DNA of 64,000 nucleotides from SMYC01 sp965197495 (GTDB lineage: Bacteria; Acidobacteriota; Vicinamibacteria; Marinacidobacterales; SMYC01). The notes beneath the pieces were generated by a model. That model had not been told where the DNA came from, did not search any database, and saw nothing but the letters and a program-made list of their open reading frames with translations. The position numbers were made by a program, and so were the translations under genes. Of the stretch, positions 16,954-26,971 are shown in pieces (positions within the stretch are counted from its first letter, which is position 1; the number at the start of each line of letters is the position of its first letter). The stretch spans positions 4,836,001 through 4,900,000 of the forward strand of contig OZ240210.1 of assembly GCA_965197495.1 (NCBI GenBank), read 5' to 3'.

Positions 16954-18399
16954 AGAGCGTGACCTCGTCGTGGCGATGATTGTGGCGCGAATCGTAGAGC
17001 CGGGCTCCAAGTTGGCCACGGCCCGTGGTCTATCGAAACAGACCTTGACTTCGTCATTGGGTGAGTGTGTTGGAGTTGAAGACACCAACGAGGATGAGTT
17101 GTATGATTCCCTGGATTGGCTTTTGAGCCGCCAAGTAGCCATAGAGAAGAAACTGGCGAAACGCCATCTGCAGCAGGGCAGCCTGGTTCTCTACGACTTG
17201 ACGTCGACTTGGGTAGAAGGTCGGTCGTGCCCTCTGGCGAAGCTCGGTTACTCGAGAGACGGCAAGAAAAACAAGTTGCAGGTCGTGTTCGGCTTACTGT
17301 GTGAGCGTGATGGTCGGCCGGTCGGGGTAGAGGTGTTCGAAGGTAACACCGGAGATCCCGCAACACTGGGGAGCCAAATTCGCAAAGTCCGAGAACGTTT
17401 TGAGCTTGACAGTATCGTCTTCGTAGGTGACCGAGGGATGATCACCGAAGCCCGGATTCGCGAGGAACTTCGACCGGAGGAAGGTCTCGAGTGGATCAGC
17501 TCACTTCGTGCCCCTCAGATTCAGCGACTTGCAAAAGACGGAATGCTGCAGCCTTCTATGTTCGATGAACTCGACCTAGCGGAGATCCATCATCCTAGCT
17601 TCCCTGGTGAGCGACTCATCGCCTGCCGCAACCCTCTTCTTGCTACCGAGCGGGCGCGGAAGCGAGAAGAGATGCTTGTGTCGACGGAGTCAAAGCTAGA
17701 AGTGATTAGCAAAGCGACGAAGCGAGACCAACGTCCTTTGCGAGGCAAAGATACCATCGGCATACGATTGGGTCGAGTGTTCGCTCGGAGCAAGATGGGC
17801 AAGCACTTTCGCTACACCATTACGGACGACGGCTTCGACTTCGAGCGCGACAACGAAAACATCGAGCGTGAGGCGGCCCTCGACGGCATCTATATCATCC
17901 GAACAAGCCTCACCGAAGAGGCCATCTCCGCAGACGAAGCTGTCAGGACCTACAAAGGCTTGGCAGTCGTTGAACGCGCTTTTCGTTGCTGCAAAACCGT
18001 GGATTTGAAAGTACGGCCCATCTATCACTACAACGCTGAGCGAGTTCGAGCTCACATCTTTCTTTGCATGCTCGCCTACTACGTGGAATGGCACATGCGA
18101 AAAGCCCTCGTCCCGATCTTGTTTGACGACGACGACCCTGACGGTGCCCATGCCAAACGCTCATCCATCGTCAGCCCAGCAACGCCTTCAGACTCCGCCC
18201 AGGCAAAGGCTTCTACCAAGAAGACTCCGACGGGTTGCCCGTCCACAGTTTCAGAACGCTTCTTTCTGATCTTGCTACGGTCACGAAAAATCAGGTCGAA
18301 AACGAAGCCCGCGGCCTGTCCTTCGTCAGCATCACTCGCCCCACACCCTTGCAGCACAAAGCATTCAACCTGCTCGAAATCAACCCCCGCACGATGTAA
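16954..18399 (+). pseudogene. IS1634-C transposase, 3' part, frameshifted
   Basis: The reading resumes at RERDLVVAMIVARIVEP. It contains LVLYDLTSTWVEGRSC, IVFVGDRGMITEARI and VERAFRCCKTVDLKVRPIYH. One base is missing near 18225-18230, in the run ACTCCGACGGG. The correct frame then continues as VHSFRTLLSDLATVTKNQV to a stop at 18397-18399, while the upstream frame runs on to 18550 with foreign sequence. The gene is doubly broken, by the IS21 insertion and by the frameshift. Confidence 0.88.
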
Positions 18400-18483
18400 G
18401 CAGTACACACACCTCTCTTCAAAAACAAAGCCAATGATGCCCACACTTACGCTTGTTCATCCGTGGAAGGTCCGACTAGTCCT

Positions 18484-18854
18484 GCGAGTTCCCTTTTCCT
18501 TCCCCAGCCGTCTCCAACATGTCTCCAAAACGAGAGCGGGCGCCGAGTGAGATGAGGAAGATGAGCAATCGGATATGGCAGCGGAGGGATCGGGGCGGGG
18601 TAAGGACGCCCCCGGACTCAGCGTCGAAAAACCTTACACTGGGCGTGAGGGAAGGTAAGCCCATGAAATGGAAGGAAGAATCCGAACCGGTGCGGAAATT
18701 CAGCGGAGGAAGGATGGCGGAATACATTACATATTTCCGAGCCCCGGCGCGTCGATTCTGCTAAGTGCTTGAAAAGACGTAGTCGTCATTTCCGGCCCGA
18801 CATTTGCGTAGAACGAAGCGTGGAGTCTTTTCGGTGGTAGCGAGTTGATTTGTC
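18484..18854. other. Intergenic region before PEP-CTERM gene
   Basis: The region is about 370 bp from the IS1634-C target repeat to the PEP-CTERM start. It should hold the promoter of the PEP-CTERM gene. I see no convincing -35/-10 pair. A short frame at 18519-18764 has no family features. Confidence 0.4.
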
Positions 18855-19652
18855 ATGGTTAACCCAATTCACAAATTGTCCTGGGCCGCGCCGGCGGCGT
18901 TCGGAGCCCTGCTCCTGGCCGGAATCGGCGGCGCGCAGGCCGGTCCCATCACGATCGATTTCGACAGCCTCGGTCACGGAGACGTCGTCGACACCCAGTT
19001 CGCCGGCGTTACCATTAGCGCCGGCAATCCCAACCGGCCGGACCCCGACTACACCGTGGCCTTCGATACCACCCTGAGTCCCACCAACGATTCGGATCTC
19101 CAGGGCCCGCCGTGGGGCAACAACAACATTCCCGGCATCGCGGGTTTGGTCCTCGGGCGGATTCTAATCATCCAGGAGAACAAGACGGGCCAGACCGGGG
19201 GGTGCGGCGACGTGGGTACCTGCGATACGCCCGACGACGAGGGGCTGCGGCCTGCCGGCAGTCTCTTTTTCGATTTCTTCTCTCCCATAACCTCGTTCGG
19301 CTTCGATCTCGTGGACGTCGAGGGGCCGTCCGAGTTCGGATCCTCGAGCGGCTTCGTGGCCGTCTTCCTCAATGCCGCCGGCTCGGTGCTCGGCAGCATC
19401 GGGTTCGGCGAGTTCATCGCCCGCGACGGCGCGCTCTACGGCGACAACTCGGTCAACCGCATCAGCCCGATCGTTTTTGCCTCCGAGCTGGCTGGCGTGG
19501 GCGCCGGTGACCAGGTCAACCGCGTCGAGATCAACATGGGCGGCTCGGGCGGCGTCGACAACATCGTCTGGACCATCCCCGAGCCCGCCACCCTGGCTCT
19601 CTTCGGCGTCGGCCTCGTTGGCCTCGGCCTCGCACGACGGCGGACCGCGTAG
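18855..19652 (+). CDS. PEP-CTERM sorted exported protein
   Basis: The 265-residue product has a signal peptide (FGALLLAGIGGAQAG) and a beta-rich mature domain with PITIDFDSLGHGDVVDTQF and FGFDLVDVEG. It ends in the exact sorting signal IPEPATLALFGVGLVGLGLA followed by RRR. PEP-CTERM proteins are recognised by an exosortase (EpsH/XrtA) and often go with exopolysaccharide; no exosortase gene is in the window. The mature part recalls secreted proteins built from a choice-of-anchor domain. The function is unknown and the gene looks intact. Confidence 0.9.
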   Translation: MVNPIHKLSWAAPAAFGALLLAGIGGAQAGPITIDFDSLGHGDVVDTQFAGVTISAGNPNRPDPDYTVAFDTTLSPTNDSDLQGPPWGNNNIPGIAGLVLGRILIIQENKTGQTGGCGDVGTCDTPDDEGLRPAGSLFFDFFSPITSFGFDLVDVEGPSEFGSSSGFVAVFLNAAGSVLGSIGFGEFIARDGALYGDNSVNRISPIVFASELAGVGAGDQVNRVEINMGGSGGVDNIVWTIPEPATLALFGVGLVGLGLARRRTA

Positions 19653-19727
19653 GCCCGGCCACGGTCCTCGCGCAAGGGGAGGAAGTTTACCAGACACACT
19701 CGCCTCGGCCTTATCCCCAACGACTAA

Positions 19728-21065
19728 ATGGCCGTGATCGTCGTCCCCAACGTGATCTTCACCGCCTGCGTGTTCTTCTCGCTGGCAACGTTGACCCGAA
19801 GCCTCATGGCCACTTATGCCGGCCTCGTCGCCATGTTTTTCGGCTACGCGCTTGCGGGGAATCTGCTTTCCGATATCGAGAACGAGCGGCTCGCATCCAT
19901 CATCGACCCTTTCGGCAGCGGCGCGCTCGCTATTGCCACGAAGTACTGGACGGTGGTCGAGCGTAATACCCAGGTCCTCGCCCTCGACGGCGTACTCCTG
20001 ACGAACCGACTCCTGTGGGTGGGCGTTGCACTCGCCGTGTTCTTGCAGGTAGTCGCCTACAATAAATATGTCGGCTTCCTTTTGATGATCCTGTTCATTG
20101 TGGGCGGACCGGCGCTCGGGGCGCTCGATTTCAACCACAACCTCTACTGGTATGGCGGCGTGCCGAACGCGCCCTACTCCGACATGAACGGCTACGGGCA
20201 CTTCGTGAAGCCCGTGTTCTTCTTCTCTCTCTATTGGAGCTTCTTCGCGGTGCTGCTTCTTTCGGGCGTCCATCTGCTCTGGCCGAGGGGGAGCGAGTCG
20301 GGCATGCGCCTCCGTATTCGACTTGCGGCCGATCGCCTGACGGGGACCGTCAAGGCCGTAACAGCTCTCGCCGCTCTCGCATTCCTATCGACGGGCGCTT
20401 ATATCTTCTACAACACGAATATCTTGAACGAGTACGTTCCCGGGGATCTTCAAGAAGAGCGCCAGGCTCGTTTCGAGAAGGACTACAAGCAGTACGAAGG
20501 TATTCCGCAGCCCAGAATCACGGCCGTTTATACCGAGGTGGATCTCTCTCCCGAGACGCGCGGCGCCGACATCCGCGGCACCTACTCTCTCGAGAACAAG
20601 ACCGATAAGCCCATCGAAGCGCTCCATGTGATTGTATCGACCTCCGTCGACGTGCGTGCCGTGGATATCCCCGGCGGGCGCAAGGTTGAAGAGGACGACG
20701 AGCTGGGCTACGCCATCTACGCGCTCGAAGAACCGCTCGAGCCGGGCGGCACGCTGGAAATGCAGTTCGACGTGAGCGTGACGCAGCCCGGTTTCGTGAA
20801 CCACGGCTCGAACACCGCTCTGGTCCAAAACGGCACTTTCATCAACAACGTCCAATACTTTCCGCACCTTGGCTATAGCCGTGCTTTCGAGCTGCAAAAC
20901 CCCAACGATCGCCGAAAGCACGGTCTTGCCGCGGTGCAGCGCATGCCGGAGATCGACGACGAGGCGGCACGGCTCGACAATTACATCTCGACAGATGCCG
21001 AAGGCGCGTTAGTCGCGCTCTTCACCAACTTCGACGGAGCGACGCGAGGCTATTTTTCTAACGCG
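19728..21065 (+). pseudogene. ABC-2 permease/M1 peptidase fusion, remnant
   Basis: The sequence matches the membrane part of the large ABC permease fused to an M1 aminopeptidase. Landmarks are FFSLATLTRSLMATYAGLVA, IIDPFGSGALAIATKYWTV, NHNLYWYGGVPNAPYSDMNG, and a post-membrane domain with GLEIRGTYSLENKT-like strands. Three things are missing: the N-terminal ~150-200 residues, a middle block between LLWVGVALAV and FLQVVAYNKYVG, and everything after about 21065. After that point the frame is antisense of the next gene. The zinc site HEXXH of the M1 domain is absent. A stop lies directly before the ATG at 19728. Confidence 0.7.
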
Positions 21066-21508
21066 CTGATGTCGAACGACGCGTCGCCTACTGCGAAGCG
21101 GATTACTTTCGTGCCCTTCGGCACACGGAACGAGAAGTTGCAAGTGTATGCAGGCACGCTATCCACATCGCGAAAGGACTGCGCCGTTTTGTATTCATTT
21201 CCGTTGTTGTCGTAGAGCAGAGGCTTCGCCAGCTCAACGGGCTCGAACGACGGAAGAACCTTAACGTTGATTTGGACCGTTGCGAACTCGGTGTCCTCGC
21301 TCGGCCGGATGACACCTCTCACTCGGTTCTCTCCCGGCGGGCAATCCTGTAGGCTGACCCTCGTAGCCCGCTCCACACCCTTCGCCGTGATTTCCAGACC
21401 CTTGTAGGACGTCGAAGCGTCGCCCGAGCTTTGCGTCGCGCCCGCCATTGCGTCGATCGCGGCGCAACCCAGCAACGCGACACCGAGAAGGCAGAGCTTC
21501 ATCGTCAT
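21050..21508 (-). CDS. Secreted or lipoprotein hypothetical
   Basis: The ATG at 21508 follows AGAGG by five bases. It starts MTMKLCLLGVALLGCAAIDA, a signal peptide with a possible lipobox LLGC. The mature ~130 residues contain YKGLEITAKGVERATRVSLQ and a beta-sandwich-like PSEDTEFATVQINVKVLP. Two cysteines (QDCPPGE and YTCNFSF) could pair. No family is recognised. Its 3' end touches the junction that truncates the permease remnant, so its own C-terminus (FDISALEK) may be native or trimmed. Confidence 0.6.
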   Translation of the reverse strand: MTMKLCLLGVALLGCAAIDAMAGATQSSGDASTSYKGLEITAKGVERATRVSLQDCPPGENRVRGVIRPSEDTEFATVQINVKVLPSFEPVELAKPLLYDNNGNEYKTAQSFRDVDSVPAYTCNFSFRVPKGTKVIRFAVGDASFDISALEK

Positions 21509-21547
21509 GCGCACCTCTTTTCGTCCAACCGCCGGCGGCGGCGTGCC

Positions 21548-22354
21548 TTACAGGTGTCTATCGGGCCAAATCATCGTCCGCCACATGTGCGAAGACGGCG
21601 AGTTGTCCCAGCCGAGTCCTTCTTCGGGTTGCTTGAAGTGGCGCCCGATGATGTCGACGAAAGGATCGATGGACACCACGGCGCTCCGGTCGAACGAGTA
21701 AAGGTCGTTCACCGTCACCAGACGCGGATGCTCGTACCATTTATGGTTCTTGACCCATTTGTGGGTTCTCTCCAAGTAGGGTTCCGGTACGTAGTCTTCG
21801 CCGAATGTCCGAAAGTAGCTCTCGGGGTATTCGTAGCCGTATTCCGTGTCGGGAAAGAAGCGAAGGGTCTGATGGTAGCGAATGGCGAAGCTTGTGATCT
21901 CGGGCACGTAGGGCTCGACGAGTTGCGCTCCCCACCAGCCGTGATCGGGACGAATCAAGTTGAGAACGACGTCGTGCAGAAGACAGGCCAGGATCACCTC
22001 TTCCCGCATGCCGGTCTTGAGTGCGCGCGTTGCGCTCTGCAAGACGTGGTTCGCCGGTGCAAAGCGAAACTTGTAGAAGTCGAGGAGTGTCGGCTTTTCC
22101 GGCATCGGCTCTAGCTTCTTCAGCTTGCCGTCGCGCCCCTGTCTGAATAGCCCGCCTATCCCACGACGGGCTGGCCGGGTGAGATCCTGATTAGCCGCGT
22201 CGAGATCGGCGACGGTCGGATATTCCTTCTCCGCAGCGTCGAGTTGTTCTTCCATGTAATGCTCGAGCGCATTGGCCTTCTGATCCGGGGTCATGAGGGC
22301 GACCGCGGCCGCCCCACCAAGGCTCGAGACGAACGCACGACGATCGATCTCCAT
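21548..22354 (-). CDS. Exported HD-domain protein
   Basis: The product is 268 residues with an N-terminus IDRRAFVSSLGGAAAVAL that resembles a Tat signal. The core carries an HD-type metal arrangement: ILACLLHDVVLN, then DHGWWGAQLVEPYV, then FAIRYHQTLRFFPD. The spacing (H...HD...H...YHQ) recalls PhnZ-like mixed-valent di-iron oxygenases more than signalling HD phosphohydrolases. Substrate is unknown. The gene lies 33 bases downstream of nothing coding on its 5' side and just before the lipoprotein at 21508, possibly as an operon. Confidence 0.55.
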   Translation of the reverse strand: MEIDRRAFVSSLGGAAAVALMTPDQKANALEHYMEEQLDAAEKEYPTVADLDAANQDLTRPARRGIGGLFRQGRDGKLKKLEPMPEKPTLLDFYKFRFAPANHVLQSATRALKTGMREEVILACLLHDVVLNLIRPDHGWWGAQLVEPYVPEITSFAIRYHQTLRFFPDTEYGYEYPESYFRTFGEDYVPEPYLERTHKWVKNHKWYEHPRLVTVNDLYSFDRSAVVSIDPFVDIIGRHFKQPEEGLGWDNSPSSHMWRTMIWPDRHL

Positions 22355-22512
22355 GAGCGCAATCCTCCGTCAATGGCTTGAGAATTCTCGGTGCTTCACC
22401 GGCGCCGCCACGCTTGCGCCGGCCGCGATGTTCCTGAGAGGATACGCCCGCCTACGTCTGGAGTCAAAGAGGATGGCCGCGCCGCAGGCTGCCGCCGTGA
22501 CTGCGTGGTCTT

Positions 22513-23195
22513 CTATGTCGGTGCTTCTTCCGCGATAGCGACGATGACCCAACGTGAGGGCTCGGCGCGATCGCTATCCGGAAGGGAGAGCTCGTACTTT
22601 CGAAGGGTGATCGAGTACATCTTCGGACCCTCCTCGGACGACTTGACCATCATCAGCACTTCCGTGATCGCGACGTCCCCTATGAGGGGCTCGATGGCTG
22701 TCTCGCGCATCACCGATTTACCAGCGAGCTTGATTTCCTGTTCCACGGCGCGATTCAGGTCCTGGAACGCCCGTTCCTTCACCTTGCGATCTTGAACCAA
22801 CTTCGACCACGCCTGCTGAATCTCACCCAGCTCCCCGTCGAACACAAAGCTCGAGTCCTCCTGAAGCTTGGGGATGATCTGGTCGAGAGCGTCACGGTTG
22901 TCGTCGAGATAGTTTCTGCCTTCCTCGCGTTGCGTGTCTCGTACCTTCTCCGCCTCGTCTTTCTGACGGCTTAGCTCAGGCAGCTCGAATGGTACGGTCG
23001 ACTGCGAGCTGATCTCGACCATTTCCCACGACTCTACGGGCCCCGGCGGGCTGACCGCTGCCATGGCAGCGAGCGTAGCGCCGTCATTGCTTTTGGCGGC
23101 GAGGAAAAACTGGTCGATGGTGGCTTGTTCCGGGCTTCCACAACCCCAGAGGTAGGAGAGGTTACGAACACCAGGCATAACTTGATCTTGCTCAT
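22513..23195 (-). pseudogene. Lipoprotein with frameshifted signal peptide
   Basis: A GGAGG site precedes an ATG at 23195 that starts MSKIKLCLVFVT. Inserting one base near 23160 joins this to LSYLWGCGSPEQATIDQFF, a perfect lipoprotein signal with lipobox LWGC. Without it the long frame starts only at 23178. The ~215-residue mature part is helical (QKDEAEKVRDTQREEGRNYL, QEIKLAGKSVMRETAIEP) and unrecognised, but it looks like a conserved periplasmic lipoprotein. A sequencing error would produce the same picture. Confidence 0.6.
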
Positions 23196-23299
23196 CCGAT
23201 CCTCCTTACGGAAAGCGGACGGCGTAGAACGCGTCCTTTGGGCTCGCATTGTAGTCCCGAATCGGTGCGTTGCCAACTCCGGTGCCGCTATGCCGGGGG

Positions 23300-23818
23300 C
23301 TAGTGGGCATCGAGGGTTTTCAGGATCTTCTCCGTCGTCTCATCCCAGGTCAGAACCGCTCGGGCCCAATCGGGCGTCTGCTGACTCGCTCGCTGCTCGC
23401 CGAACAGAAACAGGAAGGGGACGAAATCGACGAGGTACTTCAGGACGTCGAGGCGGTCGTCCACGAAATGCGTGAGGCGCAGCTGACGGCAGTGTTCCGC
23501 CTTCTGGTCGCGCCTCAAACAGAAGCGCAGATTCGTATTCGGGATCCCCGTTTGTTCGAAAAAGCGCCACTGGCGAAACCATCGGCGCGTCTTCTTCTGA
23601 ATCGATGGACCTACCTTCGACACGAGCCAGACTTTGCCGTCGGAAACGTCGACGAGCCGCGTGATTTGCTCCATCGCGCCTTCCGTCGGTGGCGTTTCCA
23701 TCGCTTGCTCCATCGTACCCGTCAAGAACGAGGTGTCCGGCTGTCCGTCGCGCACAGGCGCCATGATCACACGTCCGATATCCACTCCGAGGTGTTGTTG
23801 TCGCTTCTTGTTCTTCAT
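23300..23818 (-). CDS. HAD-like hydrolase family protein
   Basis: The 172-residue product opens MKNKKRQQHLGVDIGRVIM, in which VDIG stands where HAD enzymes have DxD. It later has KVWLVSKVG (motif II-like), a lysine-bearing region QKKTRRWFRQWRFFEQTG, and the acidic motif LTHFVDDRLDVLKYL. This order fits the HAD superfamily. The Gly in place of the second Asp questions phosphatase activity. The closest family is uncharacterised. It is divergent from the LysR gene at 23906. Confidence 0.6.
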   Translation of the reverse strand: MKNKKRQQHLGVDIGRVIMAPVRDGQPDTSFLTGTMEQAMETPPTEGAMEQITRLVDVSDGKVWLVSKVGPSIQKKTRRWFRQWRFFEQTGIPNTNLRFCLRRDQKAEHCRQLRLTHFVDDRLDVLKYLVDFVPFLFLFGEQRASQQTPDWARAVLTWDETTEKILKTLDAH

Positions 23819-23905
23819 CGTCTTTCTCCTACGAAGAGACTACGCGAAAGGAGGCTAATAAAGAACTATTATGAATGGATAAACTATCTGATATAGTTAT
23901 AGCTT

Positions 23906-24781
23906 GTGAAGCTAGAATGGCTCCGATCGTTCGCGGCCTTCGCCGAGCGCCGCAATTTCACTCACGCGGCGGAAGCGCTCCATGTGTCTCAACCCGCACT
24001 CCACGTGCAAGTTCAAAAGCTCGCGGAAGCTCTCGGTGTCCCGCTTTATCGCAAGGTCGGTCGCGAGCTCGTCCTTACTGTCGAAGGCGAGAAGCTTGCC
24101 GCTTTTGCGCGCGAAATCGAGGAGCGCTCGGCCGAATTTCTCGACGAGCTCGCTACCGGCTCCAGCCGTCAGCGGGTCGTGCTGTGCGCGGGGGAAGGCG
24201 CCTTCCTCTATTTGCTCGGGCCCACGATTCGATCCTTCACGAAAAAGGAAACGACGGCGCTCGAGCTGATGACTGCGGACGCGATCGGTACGATCGACGC
24301 GGTCCGCTCAGGCACGGCTCATATCGGTGTGCTCTCTCTCGAAACAACGCCGCCCGACCTCACGGCCGAGTTCATGACGGAAGTGCCTCACATGATCGTT
24401 TTTCCGAAGAACCACCGTTTAGCCAAGAAGCGGAGGCTCGGGCTCGCGGATCTCGACGAAGAAGCCCTCATCGTCCCTCCACAGGGACGGCCGCTCCGAA
24501 CGACGATCGAACAGCGTCTCACCGAAGCGGGATCGCGGCTGCGCGTAGCGGTCGAAGCGTCGGGTTGGGAAGTGATGTTACATTTCGTCAGTTTGGGCGT
24601 CGGGGCGGCCATCGTGAACGGCTGCTGCAAGCTTCCTCGTGGCCTCAGCGGAATCCCGTTGAAGGAGCTTCCGAACGTCCGCTATCAGATCCTGTCTCGG
24701 CGAGGACCGCCCCTCCGGCACGGAGCGCGGGCCCTCAGAACGATGCTCATGGATCAACGAGTACTCAAATCATGGGAATGA
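23906..24781 (+). CDS. LysR-family transcriptional regulator
   Basis: The product is 291 residues from a GTG start. The N-terminal winged helix reads LRSFAAFAERRNFTHAAEAL and VSQPALHVQVQKLAEALGVP, typical of LysR. The effector domain follows (GTAHIGVLSLE, HMIVFPKNHRLAK, VSLGVGAAIVNG). Its stop overlaps the start of the downstream PLP enzyme gene, so it probably controls that gene and possibly the MFS transporter after it. The short AT-rich gap at 23819-23905, between it and the divergent HAD-like gene, is the likely operator region. Confidence 0.92.
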   Translation: MKLEWLRSFAAFAERRNFTHAAEALHVSQPALHVQVQKLAEALGVPLYRKVGRELVLTVEGEKLAAFAREIEERSAEFLDELATGSSRQRVVLCAGEGAFLYLLGPTIRSFTKKETTALELMTADAIGTIDAVRSGTAHIGVLSLETTPPDLTAEFMTEVPHMIVFPKNHRLAKKRRLGLADLDEEALIVPPQGRPLRTTIEQRLTEAGSRLRVAVEASGWEVMLHFVSLGVGAAIVNGCCKLPRGLSGIPLKELPNVRYQILSRRGPPLRHGARALRTMLMDQRVLKSWE

Positions 24782-25794
24782 CGAAAAGCTTGAGACCTCC
24801 GACGCTCGAAGAGGTGCAGGGCGCCGCTGAGCGCCTGGCTCCGTTCGTTTCGAGGACGCCACTCGTCCGCTTGCAGAGCGACGGGCCGTCGAAAATCTTC
24901 TTGAAGCTCGAGAATCTGCACCCGATCGGCTCGTTCAAGATTCGTCCCGCCGGGAGCGCGATTGCCCAGCGAATCGACGACACGGTTGACGGCGGCGTGT
25001 ACACGGCGAGCTCTGGCAACATGGCTCAAGGCGTCGCGTTCGTCGCCCGCGCGCTCGGGATTCCTGCGACGGTGCTGCTGACGAACAATGCTGCCGCCAC
25101 CAAGGTGGCAGGGTTGGAGCGGCTCGGCGCGCGGATCCGCTATCTGTCGGATACGGAATGGTGGGACGTCATCCACGATCACGGACATCCGGACGAGCGC
25201 GGACTGTTCGTGCATCCCGTGGCGAGTCGCGACGTTCTCGCCGGCGACGCTACGGTGGGGCTCGAGATCTATGAGCAGCTTCCCGAGGTCGACACGGTAC
25301 TCGTTCCGTTCGGGGGCGGCGGGCTCGCGACCGGGATCGCCTCGGCGATGCGCGCGCTGAAGCCGAGCGTCCTAGTGCTGGGCGCCGAATCCGATCACTG
25401 CGCGCCTTTGACGGCGGCGATCGAGGCCGGCGAGCCCGTCGAGACGACGATCCGGCCGAGCTTCCTACAGGGAATTGGCGTGGGCCGTGTGCTCGGGGAG
25501 ATGTGGCCTCTAGTGAAGGACCTCCTTGCCGGCGCCGTGGTCGCGCAGGAGCGCGAGATCGTAGACGCGATCCGTTTTCTCTGCGAGCGCCATCACGTCA
25601 TTGCGGAAGGCGCTGGGGCTGCCGGCGTAGCCTCTGCGCTCGCCGGGCGCGCTTCAGAAGGCAACGTTGTCTGCGTGGTCTCGGGCGGCAACCTCGATCG
25701 AGATGACCTGCTGGACATTCTGCGAGGGCGCACCCCCGCCGCCGCATTAGAACGCTCTTCTCGTGCCTTCGGAATCATGGACCTACGGCGATAG
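24772..25794 (+). CDS. Threonine dehydratase-like PLP enzyme
   Basis: The product is a fold-type II PLP enzyme of 340 residues. The Schiff-base lysine is in HPIGSFKIRPA. The substrate loop is ASSGNMAQGVAFVARAL, with Met where most relatives have His. The phosphate-binding loop is VPFGGGGLATGIA, and the C-terminal VVSGGNLDRDDL is also typical. These enzymes deaminate threonine/serine or act as hydroxyaspartate dehydratases or serine racemases; exact substrate is unclear. The start is either ATG 24772 or ATG 24778; the latter makes a perfect ATGA overlap with the lysR stop. Operon with lysR and the transporter gene. Confidence 0.88.
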   Translation: MGMTKSLRPPTLEEVQGAAERLAPFVSRTPLVRLQSDGPSKIFLKLENLHPIGSFKIRPAGSAIAQRIDDTVDGGVYTASSGNMAQGVAFVARALGIPATVLLTNNAAATKVAGLERLGARIRYLSDTEWWDVIHDHGHPDERGLFVHPVASRDVLAGDATVGLEIYEQLPEVDTVLVPFGGGGLATGIASAMRALKPSVLVLGAESDHCAPLTAAIEAGEPVETTIRPSFLQGIGVGRVLGEMWPLVKDLLAGAVVAQEREIVDAIRFLCERHHVIAEGAGAAGVASALAGRASEGNVVCVVSGGNLDRDDLLDILRGRTPAAALERSSRAFGIMDLRR

Positions 25795-25795
25795 A

Positions 25796-26970
25796 ATGGC
25801 AGACGTGACGCGAACCGACCAACCAACCTCGCCCGATTCCGGAGCTTACCCGCGTGTGCCCGGCACCAACATGGTGTTGTGGGTCCTGTGGGCGACCTAC
25901 GGTTCGTTCTACTTATGCCGCATCAACCTCGCCGCCGCTCTTCCAGGGATCGAACAGGAGTTCGGTTTCACGAAGAGTCAGATGGCGAACGTGCTGATCG
26001 CGCTCAAGATCACATACGGCATCGGTCAGTTCATCAACGGACATCTCGCGGATCGAGTCTCGCCTCGATGCATGCTGTCGATCGGCATGGTGATGTCGGC
26101 GGGACTCAACGTGCTCTTCGGCGCCGGCGCCGCGATTTGGTTCTTCGGGTTCGTGTGGGCACTCAACGGTTATGCGCAGTCGTTCGGCTGGACGCCGACC
26201 ATGCGGGTTGCAGCCGACTGGTTGCCAGCGGGGGTGCGCGGCAAGTCGATCGGCATCATCGGTACTGGCTACATGGTCGGCGCGTCGTTCGCCTACGTCG
26301 TGTCGGGCTACGCAGCCGACGCGTTTGGTTGGCGCGGCGCTCTCTATGTTCCATCAGCCTTCCTGTTGCTCTCTTGCGTCCACATGCTGATCTTGTTGCG
26401 GGACAAGCCGCCGAGACCCGCTTTGGAGCAGAATGGGAACGAAGAACGGGCAAAATTGCCACTGTCGGAGTCCCTGCGGCTGACACTTGGCAATAGCGCT
26501 CTGTGGCTGCTCGCTCTTGCACTCGGGTTGCTCAACGCGTGTCGATACGGCTACCTCGACTGGGGCATCAGCATGATCCACGAGGTGCAGATGGACGATA
26601 GCATTGGCTCGTCGGCCGTCAAGTTTGCCATCCTTCCCGCGGGCGGGATCCTCGGATCGCTCGGTGCCGGCTGGGCCACCGATCGGTTCTTCGGCGGCCG
26701 GCGAGCGCCGATGATCTGCGCGATGCTGGTAGCCTTGGCCCTGCTATCGTTCGGCTTCCGAAGTGCCGTAGAGATGGGCGCCGGGATGACGGTGATGTCC
26801 CTGTTCCTCATCGGCATCATGATCTACGGCCCGCAGGTGCTTCTCGTGGGTACGGCCCCGGCGGACCTCGCGCGGGGCGGTGCTGTCGCGGCCTCCGTGG
26901 GCTTCGTCAACTTCATGGGCTACATGGGCGCGGCGGCAGGTGATAAGTTCACCGGCATTCTCGCCGACGG
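25796..26970 (+). pseudogene. MFS transporter (OPA-like), 3' truncated
   Basis: The start at ATG 25796 lies two bases past the upstream stop. The protein shows about ten membrane segments with MFS hallmarks: SFYLCRINLAAALPGIEQEF, HLADRVSPRCMLSIGMVMSA (loop 2-3) and GWATDRFFGGRR. It ends at about GYMGAAAGDKFTGILAD, before the last one to two helices, and then reads into unrelated sequence. The organophosphate:Pi antiporter subgroup (GlpT/UhpC) is the best fit. The open frame runs to 27586 through two other gene fragments, so the encoded 590-residue product would be a chimera. Confidence 0.8.
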
Positions 26971-26971
26971 T

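Larger units (their letters stand above)
11733..18477 (+). mobile_element. IS1634-C, interrupted by IS21
   Basis: Inverted repeats AGTCGGAACTTCCGCC (11736-11751) and its partner at 18462-18477 (13 of 16 matches) bound the element. AGTCCT occurs at 11727-11732 and 18478-18483 as a probable 6-bp target duplication, allowing three extra T bases at the left end. Removing the IS21 insertion and its 5-bp duplication leaves about 1.95 kb, normal for this family. Confidence 0.75.

Noticed and set aside
19164..20273. 369-codon minus-strand frame
   Set aside because: It is antisense to the PEP-CTERM gene and the permease remnant and has shadow-type composition (Glu, His, Arg, Asp).
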